Assembly (NCBI RefSeq): GCF_013387475.1 | Contig: NZ_VWNB01000006.1 | Location: 122,388-186,387, forward strand | Direction of reading: 5' to 3' | DNA from: Mariprofundus sp. KV | GTDB taxonomy: Bacteria; Pseudomonadota; Zetaproteobacteria; Mariprofundales; Mariprofundaceae | Length of the DNA: 64,000 bases | Part shown: piece after piece, positions 57,552 to 64,000 of the stretch | Layout: the number at the start of each line of letters is the position of its first letter | How positions within the stretch are numbered: the stretch's first letter is position 1 | Notes under the pieces: generated by a model | Told to the model about the DNA's origin: nothing | Seen by the model: the letters and a program-made list of their open reading frames with translations, nothing else | Databases searched by the model: none | Position numbers and translations under genes: made by a program

Positions 57552-59060
57552 ATGAACAGCTTACTGCATCGCCTGATCCCCGCCCTGCTTAGTCTTAGCC
57601 TGCCATTCAGCCTGCAGGCAACTGAAGCAGAGACCACTGACATGCCAGAATCTGCAGCCATGACTCAAGCGCAAACGACTGCGGATGAGGCTGGCACAAC
57701 CACTGAAACAGTCGCAGCGCAGAGCACCACGCCGGAGAGCGCAGAAGCAGGCGAGCCGATGGCTGAGGAGGCGCTGGAATTACCGACTGAAGCCACTACT
57801 GCAGATGTGAGCGCAACAGCTACAACCACTGCAGCAGCAGAACCGGCTGACGAGAGCTTCGCCATCACCAGCTTTGAAGTCACCGGCAACCTGCTGCTGC
57901 CAGTTGAAACCATTGAAAAATCGCTGCAACGATTTATCGGTGAGAGCCGGTCGCGTGATGACCTGTTCAGCATCCGCCATGCAGTGATCAAGCTCTATCG
58001 CAGCCATGATCTCGATGGCGTGGCCGTCGCCGTCCCAACTCCGGGTGAAGCGGGCCTCCTGGAGGTGAAGATTTTCGAGGATGATATCGACGCCTATCCT
58101 CAGCAGTCAGCCAAAGCGGAGAGTGCTGTACAACCTGAAAACATCACCAAACCTGCCGCTGAATCAGAAGCAGCCAGCTCGAAGAAGCCCAGGACTTATG
58201 CCATCAAACTGGATCCGGTAGAGAAACCCGCCGTTGTTGTGCTCCCTGAGCCAGAGCCTGAACTCACAGTAGAAGCAGAAAGTGGCGCACCAGCAGATCT
58301 GCAGAAAAGCACAGCAACCGTTGAGAGCCTGTTAGCAGAGGACGAGCTATCTGAAACAGCAGAAGTAGCCACCGCCGAGATTAAAAAACCGGTCATGCAG
58401 AAAGCCAAGTCAGAGGCCTCCCCAGACAGCGATGCGAAAGAGGCAATCGCTGCAAACAGCCCATCACCAAAAGTTAAATCTGCTGACACAGTACTGGAAA
58501 CGACTGCACCTGAAGAGAAGGTAAAAGCTGTAGCCAAGAGCGCGGCCAAGCCTGAGTTGAAAGCTACCGCAACCACAGTGAAAGCAGCCAACCCTGAAAT
58601 GGCAAAAGCCAACGAGGCGGCCGCCAAAGATAGAGCCGCCGTGAACATCGCCAAGGCGGAGAAGGCTAACGCTACCAGAGCCAAAATTGAGAAGGTCAAA
58701 GCTGAGAAAGCTAAAGCTGCGGCGGCCAAAGCCAGTGCAGCCAAAGAGGCCGCTGAAGAGGTGGCTGTCACTCCGGTTCTGGATACACGACAGGGCTCAT
58801 TCAATATCAGTAGCTTTGAGATTTATGGCAACTCTTTGGTGACAACAGCGGCGATCCAAAAGTTATTGCAGCCCTATATCGGTGCTGGAAAATCGTATGC
58901 CGATCTGGTCGATGCCAAACAGAAGATCAGCCAGCTCTATCGCAACAAAGGGCACAAAATGGTGGCTATCGGCATGCCTGCGAAAATCTTCGGTGAAACG
59001 ATCCCTGTACGTATCTATGAGGCCAAACGCAGCAGAGCAAGCGATCTGTCGATGAATTAA
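57552..59060 (+). CDS. Secreted protein with two POTRA-like domains and an Ala/Glu/Lys-rich linker
   Basis: 502 residues. A signal peptide (cleavage probably after LQA, residue 23), a Thr/Ala/Glu-rich stretch, a POTRA-like domain (103-176: SFAITSFEVTGNLLLP..), a roughly 235-residue low-complexity linker rich in Ala, Lys and Glu, and a second POTRA-like domain (417-492: FNISSFEIYGNSLVTT). The domains resemble those of ShlB/FhaC two-partner secretion transporters, but there is no beta-barrel. Not a known family to me; a periplasmic scaffold is possible. SD GGAGAG before the ATG. Confidence 0.75.
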   Translation: MNSLLHRLIPALLSLSLPFSLQATEAETTDMPESAAMTQAQTTADEAGTTTETVAAQSTTPESAEAGEPMAEEALELPTEATTADVSATATTTAAAEPADESFAITSFEVTGNLLLPVETIEKSLQRFIGESRSRDDLFSIRHAVIKLYRSHDLDGVAVAVPTPGEAGLLEVKIFEDDIDAYPQQSAKAESAVQPENITKPAAESEAASSKKPRTYAIKLDPVEKPAVVVLPEPEPELTVEAESGAPADLQKSTATVESLLAEDELSETAEVATAEIKKPVMQKAKSEASPDSDAKEAIAANSPSPKVKSADTVLETTAPEEKVKAVAKSAAKPELKATATTVKAANPEMAKANEAAAKDRAAVNIAKAEKANATRAKIEKVKAEKAKAAAAKASAAKEAAEEVAVTPVLDTRQGSFNISSFEIYGNSLVTTAAIQKLLQPYIGAGKSYADLVDAKQKISQLYRNKGHKMVAIGMPAKIFGETIPVRIYEAKRSRASDLSMN

Positions 59061-59250
59061 ACCTGCCCCGGATTTTTAGAGCACGTTTCATCAACCATTG
59101 AAACCAGAAGTTAACGCAGATGCCTCAGGACACCCTCTCTTGCGCAAGCGCAATTCACCTTGTGAACGCGGATTCTGAATCGTTTTGAACATGCCTTGCC
59201 AACATTAGGGAAACTGTTCCTGATCCAGTAGCGAACCACAGAGAAAGTGT

Positions 59251-59340
59251 TTATCTGTGTTTATCTGTGTTTATCTGTGTTTATCTGTGTTTATCTGTGT
59301 TTATCTGTGTTTATCTGTGTTTATCTGCGTCAATCTGTGT
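59251..59340. repeat. 10-bp tandem repeat (TTATCTGTGT), 9 units
   Basis: Seven exact copies of TTATCTGTGT (59251-59320), then TTATCTGCGT and CAATCTGTGT. Preceded by ACCACAGAGAAAGTG, which resembles the head of the ACCAC-type repeats elsewhere here. The rest of the 303-bp gap 59061-59363 has no recognisable gene. Confidence 0.95.
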
Positions 59341-59363
59341 CTAAACAAGGCGTGAAAGGCATT

Positions 59364-59906
59364 TTAATCGAGGAGTTTAGCCGCCACCTCAGCCAGATGT
59401 GCACCGTAGCTGCGCGCCGCAGCCAGTGCGCCTTCGGAGACCGATCCCGGCATCCCTTCATGATTGCCACTGCGGCCATACGGACCCCACTGCAATCCGC
59501 CATCGGCATAACCAGGCAGCGATTTCGGGAAGCCTACCGTGATCAGTCCGTGCTCCATAAAGTTGGAGTGCAGCGCAATCATGGTTGTCTCCACGCCACC
59601 ACCGCCACCGCCGAAACCACCACCGGTAGCAAACACACCTGCGACCTTTCCTTCCAGTGCACCCTCCATCCAGAGTTTACCGGCCCGGTCAATCAGCTGC
59701 TTCAACTGCCAGGCCATTGAACCCATATGCACCGGTGTGCCGAAGACAATCACATCGGCAGCGACCAGATCATTCAGTGATGTAACCTCTGCCGTCTGCA
59801 GCTTTGCCGAGAGAGCCGGATTGGCCACCCGCATGCCTGCCGCAATGGCATCAGCCATCTTTTTGGTGTTCCCATAGTCAGAATGATAGGCGATTAGCAC
59901 GTCCAT
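59364..59906 (-). CDS. wrbA: NAD(P)H:quinone oxidoreductase / flavodoxin-like protein (WrbA)
   Basis: 180-residue FMN protein. YHSDYGNTKKMADAIAAG, FGTPVHMGSMAWQLK, a Gly-rich FATGGGFGGGGGG and WGPYGRSGNHEG are WrbA-like. Probably a two-electron quinone reductase against oxidative stress. The ATG at 59906 has a strong SD (GGGGAGGG). Divergent from acnA. Confidence 0.9.
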   Translation of the reverse strand: MDVLIAYHSDYGNTKKMADAIAAGMRVANPALSAKLQTAEVTSLNDLVAADVIVFGTPVHMGSMAWQLKQLIDRAGKLWMEGALEGKVAGVFATGGGFGGGGGGVETTMIALHSNFMEHGLITVGFPKSLPGYADGGLQWGPYGRSGNHEGMPGSVSEGALAAARSYGAHLAEVAAKLLD

Positions 59907-60036
59907 TTTTACCCTCCCCAAAGCCAGCGGCAGTTACGCTACTGCTGGCTGCAGCAGAAAAAAAGCCATGGCACTTTAGAAAAGCGCCAACTACCGCTAG
60001 TGTGCGCCCTCTTTTTTCATGCAACAGGAGTGACTC

Positions 60037-62703
60037 GTGAGCAATAGTGTGACCAATAGTTTTAACGCCAAAGATACCCTTGCCGTCGGCAACAAGGCCT
60101 ATATCTACTACCGCTTGAGTTCCGCAGGTGACGTGAGTCGTCTGCCCTACTCGATGAAGGTACTGCTGGAGAACATGTTGCGCCGCGAAGATGGCATCAA
60201 TGTGACTGCTGATGATATCAATTTCCTTGCCAACTGGGATGAGAAGGCTGAACCCAATCACGAGATCGCCTACATGCCGGCACGCGTTCTGATGCAGGAT
60301 TTCACCGGCGTTCCCGCTGTTGTCGATCTGGCTGCGATGCGCGATGCGATGGCAGCACTCGGTGGTGACACCAGCAAAATTGAGCCTCTCGCCCCTGCCG
60401 AGCTGGTGATTGATCACTCTGTACAGGTGGATAATTTTGGTGCTGCTGATTCAGCCGCCAAAAACACCGAGATCGAATTCCAGCGTAACCGCGAGCGTTA
60501 CAACTTCCTCAAATGGGGACAGAACGCCTTTGAAACATTCAAAGCAGTACCTCCGGGCTGCGGCATTGTGCATCAGGTGAATCTTGAGTTTCTGGCCCGC
60601 ACTGTATTTGTAAACAGTGATGGCGTGGCATACCCCGACACACTGGTCGGCACCGACTCCCACACCACCATGATCAACGGCCTTGGTGTACTCGGCTGGG
60701 GTGTGGGCGGTATTGAAGCTGAAGCAGCCATGCTCGGCCAGCCGGTCTCCATGCTGGTACCTAAAGTGGTCGGTTTTAAACTGACCGGTGAAATCCCGGA
60801 AGGCGCCACCGCCACCGATCTGGTACTCACCATCGTTGAGATGCTGCGCAAGCATGGCGTAGTTGGTAAATTTGTTGAGTTCCATGGTTCCGGTCTGGAT
60901 TCACTGCCACTGGCAGATCGCGCCTCCATCGCCAACATGGCACCTGAATATGGCGCCACCTGCGGTATCTTCCCGATTGATGAGGAGACCCTGAACTACC
61001 TGCGTCTCTCCAACCGCAGCGCAGAGAATGTCGCGCTCGTTGAAGCCTACGCCAAAGCGCAGGGCATGTTCCGCACCTCCGATTCCCCTGAAGCGATCTA
61101 CAGCGAGAATATCGAACTCGATATGTCTACGGTTGTACCATCACTGGCGGGTCACAAACGTCCACAGGATCGCATTGCACTGACCCAGTCCAAAGCCGTC
61201 TATCAGAAAACCGTTGAAGCCGTAAAAGCTGAAGCGGGCATCACTACCAAAGCTGTCGCCACCACCATCAACGGCGAGGAAGTGACCATTGATGATGGTG
61301 CAGTGGTCATCGCTGCGATCACCTCCTGCACCAACACCTCCAACCCATCGGTGATGCTCGGTGCAGGTCTTGTCGCCAAAAAAGCGGCAGCACTTGGCCT
61401 CACTGCAGCGCCATGGGTGAAAACCTCACTGGGCCCCGGCTCTAAAGTGGTCACCGAATATCTCGACAAAGCAGGCCTCTCTCAGGATCTCGATGCGCTC
61501 GGCTTTAACACCGTCGGTTATGGCTGCACCACCTGTATCGGCAACTCAGGGCCGCTGCCTGCGGAAGTCTCCGCAGCTATTGCAGAGGGTAATCTGGCGG
61601 TGACATCGGTACTCTCGGGCAACCGCAACTTTGAAGGCCGCGTGCATGCCGAAGTGCGCATGAACTATCTGGCATCTCCGCCACTGGTTGTGGCTTACGC
61701 CATTGCCGGCACCATGAATATCGACCTCTATAACGATCCGATCGGCAAAGGTCGCGATGGTGAAGATCTGTTCCTCAAGGATATCTGGCCAACCCAGAAA
61801 GAGGTGGCCGATGTGGTCGCCTCATGCGTCACCGCCGAGCAGTTCGAAGCCTCTTACGGCAACGTCTATGCAGGCGATGCCAACTGGCAGGCGCTTTCAG
61901 CGCCAACCGGTGACCGCTTCGCATGGGATGCCGACTCCACCTACATCCAGCATCCACCCTATTTCGAAGGCATGAGCTTCGATCTTGATCCGATCAGCGA
62001 CATCAAAGGTGCACGTGTACTGGCCCTGCTCGGTGATTCGGTCACCACAGACCACATCTCACCAGCCGGTGCGATCAAAGCCGACTCGCCTGCCGGTCGC
62101 TTCCTGCAGGAGCGCGGTGTAGAGGCCAAAGATTTCAACTCCTACGGCTCACGCCGTGGTAACCATGAGATCATGATGCGTGGCACCTTTGCCAACATCC
62201 GCCTGCGCAACAGACTGGCGCCGGGTACTGAGGGTGGTGTCACCCTGCATCAGCCATCAGGCCTGCAGATGAGCATCTATGATGCGGCGATGAAGTATAT
62301 CGATGAAGCCGTTCCGGCCATCATCCTTGCAGGTAAAGAGTACGGCTCCGGCTCCTCACGCGACTGGGCGGCCAAAGGCCCGCGTCTGCAGGGTGTACAG
62401 GCTGTGATTGCTGAGACCTATGAGCGCATTCACCGCTCCAATCTGGTTGGCATGGGGATTTTACCTTTGCAATTCAAAGCGGGTGAATCAGCCGAATCAC
62501 TGGGTCTGACCGGTCAGGAGTCTTACGACTTCGCAGGCATCAATGATGGCTCAGCCAAAGAGCTGAATGTCACCGCCACAGCATCGGATGGTTCAGTGAA
62601 ATCGTTCACCGTTGATGTGCGTATCGACACCCCGAAAGAGGTCGAGTACTACCAGCACGGCGGTATCCTGCACTACGTACTGCGCCAACTTGCTGCCAAT
62701 TGA
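60037..62703 (+). CDS. acnA: Aconitate hydratase A
   Basis: 888-residue TCA-cycle enzyme interconverting citrate and isocitrate. [4Fe-4S] cysteines in SCTNTSNP and [20 protein letters not shown] and [13 protein letters not shown] are also present. GTG start at 60037 with SD CAGGAG. Ends 35 bp before a strong terminator. Confidence 0.97.
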   Translation: MSNSVTNSFNAKDTLAVGNKAYIYYRLSSAGDVSRLPYSMKVLLENMLRREDGINVTADDINFLANWDEKAEPNHEIAYMPARVLMQDFTGVPAVVDLAAMRDAMAALGGDTSKIEPLAPAELVIDHSVQVDNFGAADSAAKNTEIEFQRNRERYNFLKWGQNAFETFKAVPPGCGIVHQVNLEFLARTVFVNSDGVAYPDTLVGTDSHTTMINGLGVLGWGVGGIEAEAAMLGQPVSMLVPKVVGFKLTGEIPEGATATDLVLTIVEMLRKHGVVGKFVEFHGSGLDSLPLADRASIANMAPEYGATCGIFPIDEETLNYLRLSNRSAENVALVEAYAKAQGMFRTSDSPEAIYSENIELDMSTVVPSLAGHKRPQDRIALTQSKAVYQKTVEAVKAEAGITTKAVATTINGEEVTIDDGAVVIAAITSCTNTSNPSVMLGAGLVAKKAAALGLTAAPWVKTSLGPGSKVVTEYLDKAGLSQDLDALGFNTVGYGCTTCIGNSGPLPAEVSAAIAEGNLAVTSVLSGNRNFEGRVHAEVRMNYLASPPLVVAYAIAGTMNIDLYNDPIGKGRDGEDLFLKDIWPTQKEVADVVASCVTAEQFEASYGNVYAGDANWQALSAPTGDRFAWDADSTYIQHPPYFEGMSFDLDPISDIKGARVLALLGDSVTTDHISPAGAIKADSPAGRFLQERGVEAKDFNSYGSRRGNHEIMMRGTFANIRLRNRLAPGTEGGVTLHQPSGLQMSIYDAAMKYIDEAVPAIILAGKEYGSGSSRDWAAKGPRLQGVQAVIAETYERIHRSNLVGMGILPLQFKAGESAESLGLTGQESYDFAGINDGSAKELNVTATASDGSVKSFTVDVRIDTPKEVEYYQHGGILHYVLRQLAAN

Positions 62704-62737
62704 TTGCCAGCAGCTAAGTCAGCCGCAACCTGAACGC

Positions 62738-62766
62738 AAAGAACCCCGCCAAGTGCGGGGTTCTTT
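62738..62766 (+). terminator. Intrinsic terminator of acnA
   Basis: AAAGAACCCCGC / GCGGGGTTCTTT, perfect 12-bp stem with a CAAGT loop, then CGTTTC. The A/T flanks make it usable from both sides. Confidence 0.85.
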
Positions 62767-62946
62767 CGTTTCAGCCTGTCTCTTAATGTCTGCCTCCTGC
62801 CAACTCCGGTTATTCAGAATTGCGTTTATGTCCCCAGAACTTCACGCCTGCCTCCGACCAATTTCGACCACTAAGAATTAGGTGCATTTAGTAAAATGCC
62901 ACCGCAATTCACTCGAGCCGTATCTGATCAATCCAACAATTCTAAG

Positions 62947-64000
62947 TTAATTATGAAATGGCAGCTCTCTGGTGGCATAGTTATTTAGCTGTGCTAAGGC
63001 ATCTTCAAGCAACTTATCTGGGTCTGAAACGACATGGACTCGGTCAAATGATACTTCAAGTTGTTCAGAGGTGATTAAGACAATCTTATGCCTCACCAAC
63101 ATTTCAACATCTACACCGATGCTTTCCCTCGGCAAAGCACACACCAAGCATGCCTCTACCCTTGAATGGTGACCACTGGCTTCTAACGACTTAAGCAATG
63201 ACTGTTTTCTGTGAATCAATTTGCCCACTTTGCTAGCGAAATCTGTAATTTTATAGGTACATTCAATCAGAACAATCGTTCCTCTAGGTGTCATAACTAC
63301 AAGGTCTGGAGCATCCCTTTCAACAGGAATCATTGAAGAAAAGCCTAGCAGAAACAGTAGTGCTGACACCCCCTTCTCGAATGCATCAGAATTATCCTTT
63401 TGCATTAATACCGCTCGTCGAATCATTCGCAAATCTTTGTCAAACTCACGAACTGCAAGTAATCGTCCATTGCGTGCTTTGGAGGGGTCTAAAAACCACT
63501 GTCTAGCAACCATTGAGGCGCCAGCCAACAAGATCACCAAAACACTATCAGCATTATCCAAGTCAACTTGTGCCTCTGCGCTTCTTATCCCTGACTTTGC
63601 GCGCGCCCATGCAAAGTCAGATGAAACTTGCTGTCTAGCCGAAAGGCCAGCTCCGGGAAAAGGGAAAACAGCCACACTCACTTTGGAGTGATCGAATTTA
63701 CTGTGAGCGTTAAGTGCTATTGATAAAGCATTATCCAACAACTCACATGAAGTAATAACCACCGGTGGTAATACCCTCAGACTTATAGCTGTTGAGTTTG
63801 ACGACTGAAATGGGTCTGACAATCCTAACCATGTCACCAAGCCATCCAATCCATCAAAAGGAGGAGTATTTAGATCGTCCTCAAGAACCCTCAAGCTATT
63901 GATATATAACAATAAGTAATCATTTATGGTAGCGTAAAGTGCAAGGACAGGTGGCATTCTCACCCAAAAGGCTTGCACATGATACGTGAAGAAGATGACC
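62947..64000 (-). CDS. Unknown protein with a PD-(D/E)XK nuclease-like motif (5' end outside window)
   Basis: At least 350 codons. GTG at 63978 or ATG at 63957 could start it, but the frame has no stop before base 64000, so it may begin outside. The C-terminal third has DAPDLVVMTPRGTIVLIECT followed by Lys two residues on, which resembles a restriction-endonuclease-like core (PD..ECxxxK). The N-terminal part is not recognised. Base composition is visibly more AT-rich than the neighbours, which suggests transfer. The 180-bp gap to acnA holds only a weak GCATTT/AAATGC hairpin. Confidence 0.7.
   Translation of the reverse strand, partial: VIFFTYHVQAFWVRMPPVLALYATINDYLLLYINSLRVLEDDLNTPPFDGLDGLVTWLGLSDPFQSSNSTAISLRVLPPVVITSCELLDNALSIALNAHSKFDHSKVSVAVFPFPGAGLSARQQVSSDFAWARAKSGIRSAEAQVDLDNADSVLVILLAGASMVARQWFLDPSKARNGRLLAVREFDKDLRMIRRAVLMQKDNSDAFEKGVSALLFLLGFSSMIPVERDAPDLVVMTPRGTIVLIECTYKITDFASKVGKLIHRKQSLLKSLEASGHHSRVEACLVCALPRESIGVDVEMLVRHKIVLITSEQLEVSFDRVHVVSDPDKLLEDALAQLNNYATRELPFHN

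Noticed and set aside
58196..58804. 202-codon minus-strand frame rich in Ala/Ser
   Set aside because: Antisense image of the Ala/Lys/Glu-rich linker of the POTRA protein.
59251..59340. CRISPR-like array
   Set aside because: Units are 10 bp with no spacers; it is a simple tandem repeat.
59247..59720. 157-codon plus-strand frame starting in the TTATCTGTGT array
   Set aside because: The N-terminus is only the repeat read as protein, and the rest is antisense to wrbA.

Overview
The window looks like a chromosomal segment of a Gram-negative, free-living proteobacterium of intermediate GC content. It encodes LspA, lipoproteins, a TonB-dependent receptor, POTRA domains, Lon/HtpX and GlnD. Gene content and style (assimilatory sulfate reduction, many PAS/GGDEF sensors, c-type haem sensing) would fit a marine chemolithotroph such as the Zetaproteobacteria (Mariprofundus-like). 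That placement is inference, not proof. No rRNA, tRNA, CRISPR array or intact insertion sequence was recognised.

Layout. 1-6.7 kb: the N-terminal part of ffh, then a CheB-CheR-PAS protein and a hybrid histidine kinase that form a two-gene signalling operon. 6.7-19.1 kb: a 12-kb leftward sulfur block, thrC - thiS-like - NIL - cysK - thiF/moeB - sulfite reductase(-TusA) - radical SAM/SLC13 fusion - cysH (APS-reductase type) - cysD - cysN, headed by a promoter, a SAM-I (S-box) riboswitch and its intrinsic terminator. 19.1-23.4 kb: a possible small RNA, mrp, two YqhA-like membrane proteins, and a dsrE2-tusA-methyltransferase cluster. 23.4-31.5 kb: a leftward, largely overlapping cluster mutS - lipoprotein - glnD - rssA - murU-like - yaiI - HIT. 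31.5-37.5 kb: a G-rich hairpin, lspA, a decayed GGDEF gene, a lipoprotein gene with a probable CTG start, lon, htpX and a CinA-like gene. 37.5-40 kb: the AmmeMemoRadiSam trio. 40-45.5 kb: a YfiR-like protein, a CHASE8 hybrid kinase and a TonB-dependent receptor. 45.5-52.8 kb: murA-hisG-hisD-hisC-hisB-hisH-hisA-hisF. 52.9-64 kb: a haem-c diguanylate cyclase, thrB, folE, a histidine phosphatase, a POTRA-only protein, a 10-bp tandem repeat, wrbA, acnA and, at the edge, a more AT-rich gene with a nuclease-like motif.

How the genes fit together. The sulfur block can activate sulfate (CysDN), reduce APS directly (Fe-S type CysH, no CysC needed), reduce sulfite, and pass sulfide into cysteine (CysK). 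It probably also feeds a ThiS-like sulfur carrier activated by ThiF. A threonine-synthase-like gene, a NIL-domain protein and the sulfur carrier placed under a SAM riboswitch suggest that the block makes homocysteine/methionine, perhaps by a protein-thiocarboxylate route. This is the strongest candidate for an undescribed system here. Intercistronic hairpins, including an ACCAC(T/G)AAGGCAC inverted-repeat family found in four operon gaps, punctuate both the sulfur and his operons.
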